Shown: in pieces, positions 36,293-45,480 of the stretch
Numbering within the stretch: the first letter of the stretch is position 1
Layout of the letters: the number at the start of each line of letters is the position of its first letter
Origin: a bacterium D16-36
GTDB taxonomy: Bacteria > Bacillota > Clostridia > Lachnospirales > Lachnospiraceae
Direction: 5' to 3'
Assembly (NCBI GenBank): GCA_003611745.1
Contig: RAYF01000044.1
Location: 1 to 56,368, forward strand
DNA length: 56,368 nt
Position numbers and translations under genes: made by a program
The notes under the pieces: generated by a model
The model's database searches: none
Told to the model about the DNA's origin: nothing
What the model saw: only the letters and a program-made list of their open reading frames with translations

Positions 36293-38005
36293 ATGAAAAG
36301 CAACACGAAAAATGAAGAAAATGTTAGAATTGAAAAGCAACTAGTCAATAAGTTTATTTTGACTACAGGGCTGACAGCAGTGACAGCAATTATCGCCCTC
36401 ATTGCCCTTCTCGTAACCGCAAACCTCTACACCAATGCCTTAACTGATTACGGTTTTGCCCAAGGCGATATCGGTAAGGCAATGACCTATTTTTCTGAAA
36501 CCCGCAGTTTTACCAGAGCAATAATTGGTTATGATGACGAACAGCTGATTGCCTCATCTCTTGAAAAGCACGATAAAAACAAACAATTATTCGAAGCTGC
36601 AATTGCTGATGTTGAAAATGGTATTGTTACAGAAAAAGCGCGTCAGCAGTATGATGAGGTTATAGAAAAATTAAATTCATACTGGGAACTTGATGCTAAC
36701 GTCATTGAAATAGGAGGAGTCACAGATCGTGAATTATGTGCGCAGGCACAAACAATAGCTGCAAATGAATTGGCCCCAAAATTCGAAGAGATAAATGATA
36801 TTCTGGCTGATATTATGGATACAAAGGTTGCCACCGGAAAACAACAGGATAATACCTTAAAAATCATGAGCATAGTACTCCTAATTGTAATTATAGCTCT
36901 TATTACTGCCATCATATTTGTTTCTATTAGAATCGGTAAGAGTCTAGCAAAAAGAATCGCCGCTTCCCTCCAAACCTTATCGAAGCGCATGGAGTCCTTT
37001 GCCTCCGGTGACCTATCATCTGATTTTCCTGCGTTTGACATACAGGATGAAATTAACGATCTGGCTGTTACGGTGCGTGAGATGGCTGAAAACCTTAAGG
37101 TTCTCCTTAATGATATCGACGACCATGTCGAAGCCATCGCAGAAGGAAATTTCTTGGCAGAAAGTTCATGCCCAGAACGTTATGTCGGCGAATTTACATC
37201 CCTCAACCAGTCCATAGAAAATCTGATCATTAAGATGAAAGGAACCCTTCTGCAGATTAACGAAGCATCTGAGCAGGTAGAAGCCGGTTCCACACAATTG
37301 GCAGAAAGTGCCGTAGCTCTGGCAGAAGGCGCCATGGATCAAGCTGGCGCTGTGGAAGAACTTACAGCAACTATTACGAATGTTACCGGTGTGGCTGAAG
37401 GCACTGCAAAAGAAGTCAGCGATGCATATCAGGAGGGGTTAACCTACCGAAAGCAGGCAGAGCAGGGCAGTGATGAAATGAAGCAGCTCGCTGAGGCTAT
37501 GGAACGCATCAGCACAGCATCAAAGGAGATTGAAAATATTATTGGGGAAATTGAAGATATTGCATCACAGACAAACCTTCTTTCCCTAAATGCTTCTATC
37601 GAGGCTGCCAGAGCCGGGGAGGCTGGCAAGGGGTTTGCCGTAGTTGCTGACCAGATTGGCAAACTTGCAACAGACAGTGCAGAATCAGCAGTACGCACCC
37701 GTGAACTGATTCAGCATACATTAGAAGAAATTGAAAAAGGAAATGCAATCACAGAGAGAACAGAAGAAGCTTTGGATCAGGTCGTACACGGCATTGAATT
37801 CCTGTCTGATACATCCAAGCACGCAAGTGATGCTTCGTTCACTCAGGTTAATACAATGCAGGAAGTAGAAAAAGGAATTGAACAGATTTCCAGCGTCGTA
37901 CAGAGCAATTCTGCTGCTGCACAGGAGACATCTGCTACCGGTCAGGAGCTGGCTGCACAGGCTACTAATCTAAAAGAACTGATTGGACAATTCACTTTGA
38001 AATAA
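36293..38005 (+). CDS. Methyl-accepting chemotaxis protein
   Basis: A 570-residue membrane receptor: a first membrane helix (about 21-45), a helical extracellular sensor (about 46-188), a second helix (about 190-215), HAMP (about 215-270), and a signalling domain with the hairpin tip [20 protein letters not shown] (about 421-440), then [18 protein letters not shown]. It would report to CheA/CheW. The ligand domain, all-helical, gives no hint of its signal. A terminator follows, and a second receptor-like gene lies 190 bases downstream. Confidence 0.95.
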   Translation: MKSNTKNEENVRIEKQLVNKFILTTGLTAVTAIIALIALLVTANLYTNALTDYGFAQGDIGKAMTYFSETRSFTRAIIGYDDEQLIASSLEKHDKNKQLFEAAIADVENGIVTEKARQQYDEVIEKLNSYWELDANVIEIGGVTDRELCAQAQTIAANELAPKFEEINDILADIMDTKVATGKQQDNTLKIMSIVLLIVIIALITAIIFVSIRIGKSLAKRIAASLQTLSKRMESFASGDLSSDFPAFDIQDEINDLAVTVREMAENLKVLLNDIDDHVEAIAEGNFLAESSCPERYVGEFTSLNQSIENLIIKMKGTLLQINEASEQVEAGSTQLAESAVALAEGAMDQAGAVEELTATITNVTGVAEGTAKEVSDAYQEGLTYRKQAEQGSDEMKQLAEAMERISTASKEIENIIGEIEDIASQTNLLSLNASIEAARAGEAGKGFAVVADQIGKLATDSAESAVRTRELIQHTLEEIEKGNAITERTEEALDQVVHGIEFLSDTSKHASDASFTQVNTMQEVEKGIEQISSVVQSNSAAAQETSATGQELAAQATNLKELIGQFTLK

Positions 38006-38037
38006 TAATTCACATATCATAGTACATAGGAATTAAA

Positions 38038-38108
38038 AACAGGATGAAAAGTATATTGCTGCCTTACACGGAACAAACGGCTAAAATATACTTCATCCTG
38101 TTTATTTT
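38038..38108 (+). terminator. Terminator of the chemoreceptor gene
   Basis: A long stem: AACAGGATG...AGTATATT (38038-38057) with AATATACTTCATCCTGTT (38085-38102, two-base bulge), followed by TATTTTTA. Confidence 0.75.
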
Positions 38109-38120
38109 TATAAGGAATAA

Positions 38121-38149
38121 TTGCAATTTCTGTCATTATACGCTATAAT
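38121..38149 (+). promoter_or_regulatory. Promoter of the PocR mini-receptor
   Basis: TTGCAA (38121-38126), 17-base spacer, TATAAT (38144-38149), 46 bases before the ATG. It is separate from the upstream receptor gene, which ends in a terminator. Confidence 0.75.
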
Positions 38150-38194
38150 ATTTTTAATATGTTTGCTATTCTATCTTGCTATGAGGAGGTCAAT

Positions 38195-38989
38195 ATGAAT
38201 ATTAGGGATTTTTTGGACGTGAAAGAACTGCAATTGCTTCAAGATAAATTTTCAGCCGTTACTGGTTTGGCAGCAATTGCTTGTGATGCAAATGGGGAAT
38301 ACATTACAGAAAGCAGCAATTTTACTGATTTTTGCATGAAATATACACGAGGTTCTGCCGAAGGCAGCCGCCGTTGTGTAAAATGCGACACAGAATGTAA
38401 GGATACATATTTTTGCCATGCCGGTTTAATGGACTTTAATGTGCCAATTATACTGGACGGCGAGAAAATCGGCAATGTAATTGGAGGACAGGTTCTCCCG
38501 TCAGAGCCTGATGAAGAAAAGTTTCGTGCAACAGCAGAGGAGCTGGGGATTGACCCGGATGATTATATCCGCGCCCTTAAGAAAGTACCTGTCCGGGATG
38601 AAAAGACAATCCGTGCCTCTGCAGAATTATTCGGCTTAATGGTAAATCTGCTGGTTAAATCTGCATACATTAACTCAAACAGCGATGGCAGGCTAGATGC
38701 ATTAAGCGAAGAAATCCACCACGCCACAGAAGTTATTGAAACAATCAATAACAACACCCACTCTCTGAAATCTATAGCTAATAAACAGAAAATGCTGTCC
38801 CTGAATGCTTCTATCGAAGCTGCCAGAAGCGGGGAGGCTGGTGTCGGTTTTGCAGTTGTAGCAAAGAGCATGGGAGATTTATCTTCCCAGTCCGCTACCA
38901 TTTATGGCGATATTGAAAAATCAGTGATTGAAGTAACTGATTCCATTGAGAAATTAGCTGTTTTATTCAAAGGCGGCAAGGAGGACTGA
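38195..38989 (+). CDS. Soluble PocR-domain receptor with a short chemoreceptor tip
   Basis: A 264-residue protein. ATG 38195 (MNIRDFLDVKELQLL) follows GAGGAGG. Residues 1-165 form a PocR ligand domain with Cys motifs (RRCVKCDTECKDTYFCHAG); about 175-264 form a very short chemotaxis signalling hairpin with the full tip [20 protein letters not shown] and GEAGVGFAVVA. There is no membrane helix and no HAMP. It may feed a cytoplasmic cue into CheA/CheW arrays, or act without them. PocR domains elsewhere bind small metabolites such as propanediol. Confidence 0.85.
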   Translation: MNIRDFLDVKELQLLQDKFSAVTGLAAIACDANGEYITESSNFTDFCMKYTRGSAEGSRRCVKCDTECKDTYFCHAGLMDFNVPIILDGEKIGNVIGGQVLPSEPDEEKFRATAEELGIDPDDYIRALKKVPVRDEKTIRASAELFGLMVNLLVKSAYINSNSDGRLDALSEEIHHATEVIETINNNTHSLKSIANKQKMLSLNASIEAARSGEAGVGFAVVAKSMGDLSSQSATIYGDIEKSVIEVTDSIEKLAVLFKGGKED

Positions 38990-39012
38990 TGGCTTTATAA
39001 TTTCAGTAATCT

Positions 39013-39050
39013 AAAAGGGAAAATAGCTGCAATACTATTTTCCCTTTTTA
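39013..39050 (+). terminator. Terminator of the PocR receptor gene
   Basis: AAAAGGGAAAATAG (39013-39026) pairs perfectly with CTATTTTCCCTTTT (39035-39048). It may serve hydG from the other side as well. Confidence 0.85.
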
Positions 39051-39094
39051 TTCTCACATACGCAACGAGGTATTGCCTTGATATAGACCTGCAA

Positions 39095-40513
39095 TTAGAA
39101 CCGGAAATCCCTTTTCCCTGCACCCAGTTCATTTAAATATTCCAATGCCTTATTTCTAACATTCTCATTAGTCACATTTAAAATCTCCCTGGCAATCAGC
39201 TCCTCGCCAATCTTTTTGGTGTCAGGGGCAGCATAATCCTCCAGATATTCCTTTAAAGTCATCAGTGCATTCGGCTGGCAGCAATTTACTATCTGCCCTG
39301 ATTTTAGAAGCGACATAAACCGGTCGCCGGTTCTCCCCGCCCGGTAGCATGCCGTGCAAAAACTTGGGATATATCCAAGACGCATCAGCCAATTGACCAC
39401 CTCATCTAATGTCCTCGTATCACTTACATCAAACTGTGAAGAACTGTCATCACGCTCCGGCACTGTGTAGCCCCCGACACTGGTACGGGAACCGCCGCTA
39501 ATCTGGGAAATTCCCAGCTTTAACACTGCCTCCCTTGTTTTCTGGGACTCACGTGTCGATACAATCATCCCCGTATACGGGACAGCAATACGTATAATAG
39601 AAACTATTTTTTCAAAAATATCATCTGGCACTGCGTTGGAAAAATCAGCAGTATCAATGTCATCCGCCGGACAGATGCGTGGGACGCTGATTGTATGCGG
39701 CCCTACCCCCTGTGCAGCCTCCAGATGCTCTGCATGCATCAAAATACCGGCCAACTCGTATCGATACCCTTCCAAGCCGAAGAGAACACCAAGCCCCACA
39801 TCATCAATACCGCCCTGCATAGCGCGATCCATTGCCTCCGTATGGTATGCATAATCATGCTTAGGCCCTGTTGGGTGGAGCTGCCCATAAGATTCCTTAT
39901 TGTATGTCTCCTGAAACAGAATATATGTCCCAATCCCTGCATCCTTCAATTTTGTGTAATTCTCTACTGTTGTGGCTGCAATATTGACATTAACACGGCG
40001 GATTGCACCATTTTTATGCTTTATACTGTAGATGGTATCAATGCTTTCCAATATATATTCCAGCGGATTATTGACCGGATCCTCCCCCGCCTCGATTGCC
40101 AGACGCTTATGCCCCATGTCCTGAAGCGCAATCACTTCATTGCGGACCTGCTCCTGCGTCAGCTTAATACGCGGAATCGTCTTATTCTTCTGGTGGTACG
40201 GACAGTATGTACAGCCATTCACACAATAATTTGACAGGTACAACGGTGCAAACATTACAATACGCCTGCCATAAAACTTTTCTTTAATCTCGACTGCAAG
40301 TTTTTTAATCTCCTCGTTCACCTCAGGTATATCGCAGTCCATCAAAACAATCGCCTCCCTATGGCTGATTCCCTTCGCCTCCTTCGCCTTCTCCAGAATC
40401 TCAGACAACAGTTTCCGGTTGCTCTTATTTTTCTCTGCATATGCAAGGCTTTCCATGATTTCCTCATGGTTGATAAACTCTTCTGCTTTCAGTGATTTTG
40501 GATCATATCTCAT
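39095..40513 (-). CDS. hydG: [FeFe]-hydrogenase H-cluster maturase HydG
   Basis: A 472-residue radical SAM enzyme that splits tyrosine to make the CO and CN ligands of the H-cluster. The radical SAM motif is CVNGCTYC (C-x3-C-x2-C, about residues 96-103), and the C-terminal cluster motif CTACYRAGRTGDRF ... NCCQPNAL separates HydG from ThiH. GGSRTSVGGY is also conserved. It follows a TM1266-type regulator; hydE, hydF and the hydrogenase are not in this window. Confidence 0.96.
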   Translation of the reverse strand: MRYDPKSLKAEEFINHEEIMESLAYAEKNKSNRKLLSEILEKAKEAKGISHREAIVLMDCDIPEVNEEIKKLAVEIKEKFYGRRIVMFAPLYLSNYCVNGCTYCPYHQKNKTIPRIKLTQEQVRNEVIALQDMGHKRLAIEAGEDPVNNPLEYILESIDTIYSIKHKNGAIRRVNVNIAATTVENYTKLKDAGIGTYILFQETYNKESYGQLHPTGPKHDYAYHTEAMDRAMQGGIDDVGLGVLFGLEGYRYELAGILMHAEHLEAAQGVGPHTISVPRICPADDIDTADFSNAVPDDIFEKIVSIIRIAVPYTGMIVSTRESQKTREAVLKLGISQISGGSRTSVGGYTVPERDDSSSQFDVSDTRTLDEVVNWLMRLGYIPSFCTACYRAGRTGDRFMSLLKSGQIVNCCQPNALMTLKEYLEDYAAPDTKKIGEELIAREILNVTNENVRNKALEYLNELGAGKRDFRF

Positions 40514-40560
40514 TTAAGGTCCCTCCTTATTACAAATTCATTTCTACAATCGCCATGCAC

Positions 40561-40806
40561 TTATTTTTTTGAATACACGGCTTTGGAACTCACTCCATTT
40601 AGCATCCCTAATTTCCCCGAAAGGGCACTAATAACCTCATTCTGCGCATCTAACACAACGCTGATTACTGATAGATTTTTTTCCCGGTATGGCATCCCCA
40701 TCCTTCCTATAATATACTCCCTGTATTCATGCAGCAGGTCATTAACTGCCATGACACTCTCCATCTCTTCCACGATAATGCCAAGAATCGCAATTCTCTT
40801 ATCCAT
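40561..40806 (-). CDS. TM1266-type iron-only hydrogenase system regulator
   Basis: An 81-residue ACT-like protein (MDKRIAILGIIVEEMESV, YIIGRMGMPYREKNLSVISVV, ALSGKLGMLNGV), the pattern of the TM1266 family found beside hydrogenase maturation genes. It is thought to bind a small ligand and regulate; the mechanism is unknown. It lies 47 bases before hydG, presumably one transcript, behind a structured leader with its own terminator. Confidence 0.85.
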   Translation of the reverse strand: MDKRIAILGIIVEEMESVMAVNDLLHEYREYIIGRMGMPYREKNLSVISVVLDAQNEVISALSGKLGMLNGVSSKAVYSKK

Positions 40807-40924
40807 ATTCCCCTATTCCTCCTTCACAATCTCTTACTGCAGAAACGCCCTGCGTGCATCAAAAACTTTCCTAATATAATCGAGTAGGGGGGATTTTCTT
40901 CCCTATTCGCTCGCATGGGGCACA

Positions 40925-41075
40925 TAAAAAACGCCTCTGCCACATAGGCATGAGACGCATTTCCTATTAACCGCCGTCCCATATGCTCTCCCCTACCACA
41001 TAAGAGAGGGCGCACGGGCTCGCTTATTTTAATGTGTTCATGCCTTGGCGTCAGGACAAACCTTCCGTTTCAGGA
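40925..41075 (-). ncRNA. Structured leader RNA or small RNA upstream of the TM1266/hydG genes
   Basis: A promoter on the minus strand would start an RNA near 41075. It ends in a strong terminator: GCGTCTC-ATGCC-TATGT-GGC-A-GAGGCG (40957-40931), then TTTTTT. An upstream segment GCCAAGGCATGA (around 41035-41047) can instead pair with TCATGCCTATGTGGC inside the terminator, and a middle stem (CTCTC/GAGAG plus GCC/GGC flanks, about 40978-41020) separates them. Exclusive pairing of this kind suggests an attenuating riboswitch; a rod-shaped small RNA with an internal bubble (6S-like) is the alternative. I could not match a known class. Confidence 0.55.
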
Positions 41076-41081
41076 CGATAC

Positions 41082-41111
41082 AATCATACCACATTCCCGC
41101 CTTCCATTGCA
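41082..41111 (-). promoter_or_regulatory. Promoter of the leader RNA/TM1266-hydG unit
   Basis: On the minus strand TTGCAA (41111-41106), 18-base spacer, TATGAT (41087-41082), about 280 bases before the TM1266-type start. The spacing to the gene leaves room for the structured leader. Confidence 0.65.
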
Positions 41112-41258
41112 AGATATAAATTAGCATGACATGGAATCAATTTTCAATAACGACCTGAAAATTATTATCTTTTGTAATATATTTTGAAAAAAGAGACATA
41201 CTATCCCTGTAACAAATAATTAATATCGGTAAAAACCGAAAAAGAAATGGAGGATGAC

Positions 41259-41444
41259 ATGGCACAATTATCAGAAAAGGAACTTTCCTGTATTAATGAA
41301 TCTCTGGCCGAAGAAGAGCTTCTGGTGAAGAAGTACCAGATGCTTGCCAAACAGTCACAGGACAACGAAGTTAGTGCAAAAATGGAAGAAGTTGCACAGA
41401 GGCATCAGAAGCATTTTAATCAAATCTATTCTTTATTAGGATAA
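41259..41444 (+). CDS. Small helical protein, probable coat-associated
   Basis: A 61-residue protein. ATG 41259 (MAQLSEKELSCINESL) is chosen because ATG 41247 is within the binding site ATGGAGG. It is all-helical with a four-helix-bundle style (EEELLVKKYQMLAKQ, EVAQRHQKHFNQIY). It lies 11 bases before a CotF-type gene and looks like a companion of it, such as the paired coat genes of other Clostridia. Confidence 0.65.
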   Translation: MAQLSEKELSCINESLAEEELLVKKYQMLAKQSQDNEVSAKMEEVAQRHQKHFNQIYSLLG

Positions 41445-41455
41445 GGAGGAAAAAC

Positions 41456-41710
41456 ATGTATTCAGAAAAGGAAATTTTACACGATGCATTGACAACAGCC
41501 AAATTGTCAACTACAAATTATAATACTTTCTCTAATGAATGCGCCCACGAAAGTGTCCGCAATTCTATGCTTAACATTCTAGCGGATGAGCATGACATAC
41601 AGGACGATATTTTTCATCTTACTTCTGCTAAGGGGTACTACCCTACCCCTGCTGCTGAACAGAAAAAAGTTATGGAAGCACAGCAGAAATATAAAAATTC
41701 ATTTAAATAA
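41456..41710 (+). CDS. Spore coat protein, CotF family
   Basis: An 84-residue member of the Coat_F family (LHDALTTAKLSTTNYNTFSNE, NILADEHDIQDDIFHL, KGYYPTPAAEQ), found in the coat of Bacillus and Clostridia spores. Behind AAGGAGG. A terminator follows at 41780. It belongs to a two-gene unit with the 41259 protein and would be made in the mother cell. Confidence 0.88.
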   Translation: MYSEKEILHDALTTAKLSTTNYNTFSNECAHESVRNSMLNILADEHDIQDDIFHLTSAKGYYPTPAAEQKKVMEAQQKYKNSFK

Positions 41711-41779
41711 GCTTTGCTTCCTTTGTTCGGCAGCGGCCAGAGCGGAGCACGAGCCAAGATTACAGTTGCCTTAAACACA

Positions 41780-41835
41780 AAAAGTAGTCCGACAATTCCC
41801 CTGCCTTTTCCGGAATTTCGGACTACTTTTATCTC
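41780..41835 (+). terminator. Terminator of the coat gene pair
   Basis: AAAAGTAGTCCGA (41780-41792) pairs perfectly with TCGGACTACTTTT (41818-41830). The remainder of 41711-42090 shows no gene. Confidence 0.75.
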
Positions 41836-42091
41836 TATAAAATATATTCGTAATAATTCAGTACCTTTCCATCCCCAGTCCCTAAAACTTGAATAGCAGG
41901 TTTTTCCCGAGAGGTTCTGAAACATTACTAATATTTTACGACAACCTAACCAAGAGAAAAACGTAGCACTTATGCTAATAAAATAATCTTCTTATCTGCT
42001 TTCTATTATGTTCTTATTATACACCTAAAAAATGACAAAAGTGTTACAAAATTATTACTTATTTATATTTCTTTTATTTTTTTAATATTCC

Positions 42092-42120
42092 TGAAACTTT
42101 TTTGCATCCCCACCAGTCTA
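42092..42120 (+). promoter_or_regulatory. ECF-type (SigV-like) promoter
   Basis: TGAAAC (42092-42097), 17-base gap, AGTC followed by TA (42115-42120), close to the TGAAAC/CGTC pattern of SigV-type promoters. It lies 207 bases before the sigma gene and would give autoregulation. Confidence 0.5.
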
Positions 42121-42211
42121 ACCTATGTAACACAAATTAATAAGAAACTGTTAAGAAATAACTTTAACAGTTTGTAAGCCCGGCGCGCAGGGCTGTACCC
42201 CGCTTAAAGCA

Positions 42212-42241
42212 TTACACAACGGAACACTCATTTGGTATAAT
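42212..42241 (+). promoter_or_regulatory. Housekeeping promoter of the sigma/anti-sigma pair
   Basis: TTACAC (42212-42217), 18-base spacer, TATAAT (42236-42241), 85 bases before the ATG, downstream of the ECF-type site. It would supply a basal level. Confidence 0.6.
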
Positions 42242-42326
42242 CAGAAAGGGTACATGAAGGAAAATGATTCAAATATCTTAGGATCTGTAAGTAAATTTTT
42301 TATAGTTCCTTACATAAGGAGGCAAT

Positions 42327-42836
42327 ATGTATATGTCCCAAAATAAAATAAAGCAGCAGGTAGAAGATAAGATACTGGAATCCTACGAATCTATGTACCG
42401 CATTGCATTTACCTATGTAAAAAATGCTGATGATGCCATGGATGTTGTACAGGATAGTGCTTATAAAGCAATCAAATATGCTGCTTCTGTCAAAAAAGAG
42501 CAGTATATCGAAACCTGGATTTACAAAATTGTTATCAACTGCGCTATAGACTTTATCAAAAAAAACCAGAAAGAAATCCTTACCGATATTCCGGAGGAAC
42601 TGGAACGTCCTGCCGCTCCTGAAAACGAGCAGGACTTTGATACGATAGGAGCATTAGATATCCTAAATGAAAAAGAACGTGCCATTATTATTCTCCGTTT
42701 TTTTGAAGAAAAGAAATTAGAAGAAATCGCACGCATTTTGAACATCAATCTAAGCACAGTCAAATCAATGTTGTACCGCAGCCTGAAAAAATTAAAAGTA
42801 GAGTTAAAAAAGGAGGTATTCAATTATGAGGGATAA
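42327..42836 (+). CDS. sigV: ECF-type RNA polymerase sigma factor (SigV-like)
   Basis: A 169-residue sigma factor with region 2 (SMYRIAFTYVKNADDAMDVVQDSAYKA, WIYKIVINCAID) and region 4 (LNEKERAIIILRFFEEKKLEEIARILNINLSTVKSMLYRSL). AGGAGG precedes ATG 42327; ATG 42333 is possible. It overlaps the next gene by eleven bases. That gene is an RsiV-type anti-sigma, so this is by context SigV, which in Bacillus and Enterococcus responds to lysozyme. Confidence 0.85.
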   Translation: MYMSQNKIKQQVEDKILESYESMYRIAFTYVKNADDAMDVVQDSAYKAIKYAASVKKEQYIETWIYKIVINCAIDFIKKNQKEILTDIPEELERPAAPENEQDFDTIGALDILNEKERAIIILRFFEEKKLEEIARILNINLSTVKSMLYRSLKKLKVELKKEVFNYEG

Positions 42837-43740
42837 TAGAATAAATGAAATCAAACAGGATTATGATGCAATCGCAGTACCAAAAAACTTAGAGGAGAGG
42901 GTAAAACAGGGAATAAGCAGGGCAAAAGAGAAGGCACAAAAAAAATTCTACCAACAGCCTGTATTCTGGGCAAAATTCGGCAGCTGTGCAGTGGCAGCTA
43001 TGGCAGCGCTTACACTCATTACAAATTTTAACGCCCCGATAGCACAGGCTATGGAAAAAATTCCATTCCTAGGCTCTATTGTCAGGGTTGTCTCTTACCG
43101 TACCTATGAAGAAAACAACGATAACATGAATGCCAAAATATCTGTTCCAGAGATAGAAGCAAAAAATACTTCGGGAGAAAAAAACAGCACAGCTTCCAAA
43201 GAACTGAATGACAAGATAAAACAGTATACAGATAAGATTATGGAACAGTACAGGGCGGATGTCAAAGCAACCGAAGGAGAGGGTAAAGAGGATGTTTTAA
43301 CAGATTATAAAGTAGTCACAGATAACTCCCGCCTATTTTCCATAAAAATAGAAACATCAATTTCAGCAGGCTCATCCGATACTTTCTACAAAATATACCA
43401 TTTAGACAAGACAACCGGAAAAATCATTTCTCTGGACGATATATTCCAGAAGGGCAGCGGTTACTGTAACGTTATTACCAAAGAAATCAAGAGGCAGATG
43501 CGGGAACAGATGGCTGAAGATAATCAGAAAATGTATTCTATCGATGATACTGACATGCCGGAAAACAATTGGCAAGGAATTACAAAAGACGCTAATTTTT
43601 ACATGAATGAACAAGGCAGCCTCACATTCCTATTTGACAAATATGAGGCCGCCCCAGGATATATGGGTACACCAGAATTCACCATTCCGCAGGAGACTAT
43701 CCAGAATATCATCAACCCTGAGTACTTCGTTGGAAATTAA
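42826..43740 (+). CDS. rsiV: Anti-sigma factor of the RsiV type
   Basis: A 304-residue membrane protein: a cytoplasmic sigma-binding N-terminus (about 1-45, NEIKQDYDAIAVPKNLEERV), one membrane helix (about 47-70), and an extracellular part with DUF4163/DUF3298 (about 145-300: KIETSISAGSSDTFYKIYHLD, PGYMGTPEFTIP), the RsiV architecture. In Bacillus RsiV binds lysozyme directly, then is cut by proteases and releases SigV. Translationally coupled to sigV. A terminator follows. Confidence 0.85.
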   Translation: MRDNRINEIKQDYDAIAVPKNLEERVKQGISRAKEKAQKKFYQQPVFWAKFGSCAVAAMAALTLITNFNAPIAQAMEKIPFLGSIVRVVSYRTYEENNDNMNAKISVPEIEAKNTSGEKNSTASKELNDKIKQYTDKIMEQYRADVKATEGEGKEDVLTDYKVVTDNSRLFSIKIETSISAGSSDTFYKIYHLDKTTGKIISLDDIFQKGSGYCNVITKEIKRQMREQMAEDNQKMYSIDDTDMPENNWQGITKDANFYMNEQGSLTFLFDKYEAAPGYMGTPEFTIPQETIQNIINPEYFVGN

Positions 43741-43761
43741 ACAAAAACCATATTCCATAAA

Positions 43762-43795
43762 GGGGAACGCTAAAGCGTTCCCCCTCTTTTTAGCG
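43762..43795 (+). terminator. Terminator between rsiV and leuA
   Basis: GGGGAACGCT (43762-43771) and AGCGTTCCCC (43774-43783), loop of two, then CTCTTTTT. It also folds on the other strand, but the convergent leuA then has only a weak T-tract. Confidence 0.8.
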
Positions 43796-45469
43796 CACCA
43801 TATCTTTCTTAATCTCTATCATATGGTTTACCGCATTTTCCAGTGCCTGCACAGAAGCCTTGATAATATCCTCATTACTTCCCACGCCCCAGTACCTTTT
43901 CTTCTCATCCTGTGTAATGCCGACATAAGCCATAGCCTTAGCAGAAGAATTCTTTGACAGGGAGTGCTCCTCATATACATCCAGTGAATAGCTGATATCA
44001 AAATATTTCTTTACCGCATTATTCACCGCATTGAGACGGCCATTCCCCTGTGCCTCAACCACTTCCTTAGAACCATCCTGCACGATTGTGACTCTGGCAA
44101 TAATACCATCCTGCTGCTTAAAATGACACTCCATAATCTCGAATGTCTTCTTCGGATGGCAATATTTCTTCCGAAAGACATCTAACATCTCTTGAGGGCT
44201 CAGCTCTGCATGGGCGTGGTCAGATACCCCCTTCATCAGATAACCAACCTCCTCACGCATCTTATCCGGCAAAATAATCCCAAAATTCTGTTTTAACACA
44301 TATGCTACCCCACCCTTTCCAGATTGGCTGTTGATACGTATTACATCAGAATCATATGTCCTCCCAACATCTTTAGGGTCAATCGGAAGATACGGAACTG
44401 TCCAAAGACGTCCCTTCGTCTTTTCGCGATGTGCCATCCCTTTAGAAATCGCATCCTGATGGGAACCGGAAAATGCAGTAAACACCAGCTCCCCAGCATA
44501 CGGTTCACGCATGGACACCTGCATATCTGTCAGCCTCTCGTATGTCTCCTTAATATCCTGCATATCTTTAAAATTCAGTCCGCAGTCTACGCCATGGGAA
44601 TGCAGGTTCATTGCTACTGTGACAATATCCAGATTGCCAGTACGCTCACCATTTCCAAACAATGTCCCTTCCAAACGGTCTGCCCCCGCCAGTACACCAA
44701 GCTCCGCTGCCGCAACCCCACAGCCCCGGTCATTATGCGGGTGCAGGGAAAGTACAACATTATCACGGTACTTTAAACTTCTGCTCACATATTCTACCTG
44801 GCTTGCAAACACATGCGGCATGGCATTTTCTACGGTTGAAGGGATATTGATGACTGCCTTGGCATCAGCCGTCGGCTGCCAGACATCCAGAACCGCATTG
44901 CAGACATCTACCGCATAATCTACCTCTGTACCATGAAAGCTCTCCGGGCTGTACTCAAAACGAATATTTCCTTTTACTTCCGCAGCCAGTTTCTTCAGAA
45001 GCACGGCGCCATCCACCGCAATCTGCTTCACCTCTTCCTTTGACTTGCGAAAAACCTGCTCACGCTGTGCTACAGATGTAGAATTATACACATGTACAAT
45101 AGCGTTCGGCGCACCGTCTACCGCTTCAAATGTCTTACGGATAATGTGCTCCCTTGCCTGCGTCAGCACTTGGACGGTTACGTCATCCGGAATCAGCTTT
45201 CTCTCAATCAATGTGCGCAGAAATTTGTATTCCGTCTCTGATGCAGCCGGAAAACCTACTTCTATTTCTTTAAAACCAATTTCCACAAGCATCTTAAAAT
45301 ACTCAACCTTTTCCTCAAGGCCCATCGGTTCAATCAGGGCCTGATTTCCATCGCGAAGGTCTACACTACACCATACCGGCGGTTTTTCAATACAATCTTT
45401 TTTCACCCAGTCATAACATGGGACTGGCGGCATAAAATAACTTTTCTGATACTTGTCAAATCCTTTCAT
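43790..45469 (-). CDS. leuA: 2-isopropylmalate synthase (LeuA2 type)
   Basis: A 559-residue enzyme of leucine biosynthesis (2-oxoisovalerate plus acetyl-CoA). ATG 45469 (MKGFDKYQKS) is used because the earlier ATG lies in the GGAGG site. Active-site region DLRDGNQALIEPMG (about 40-53) and metal motif LHPHNDRG (about 240-247) are present. The C-terminal regulatory domain (about 435-555) is present, so leucine feedback is expected. It is preceded by a leucine T-box leader. It stands alone rather than with leuBCD. Confidence 0.97.
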   Translation of the reverse strand: MKGFDKYQKSYFMPPVPCYDWVKKDCIEKPPVWCSVDLRDGNQALIEPMGLEEKVEYFKMLVEIGFKEIEVGFPAASETEYKFLRTLIERKLIPDDVTVQVLTQAREHIIRKTFEAVDGAPNAIVHVYNSTSVAQREQVFRKSKEEVKQIAVDGAVLLKKLAAEVKGNIRFEYSPESFHGTEVDYAVDVCNAVLDVWQPTADAKAVINIPSTVENAMPHVFASQVEYVSRSLKYRDNVVLSLHPHNDRGCGVAAAELGVLAGADRLEGTLFGNGERTGNLDIVTVAMNLHSHGVDCGLNFKDMQDIKETYERLTDMQVSMREPYAGELVFTAFSGSHQDAISKGMAHREKTKGRLWTVPYLPIDPKDVGRTYDSDVIRINSQSGKGGVAYVLKQNFGIILPDKMREEVGYLMKGVSDHAHAELSPQEMLDVFRKKYCHPKKTFEIMECHFKQQDGIIARVTIVQDGSKEVVEAQGNGRLNAVNNAVKKYFDISYSLDVYEEHSLSKNSSAKAMAYVGITQDEKKRYWGVGSNEDIIKASVQALENAVNHMIEIKKDMVR

Positions 45470-45480
45470 CGTTTCCTCCA

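Noticed and set aside
41035-41075. Small SRP RNA in the hydG leader (GGAAGG and GCCAAGGCA segments)
   Set aside because: The SRP core (GGAAGCAGC with its partner loop) is not present in order, and the fold differs.
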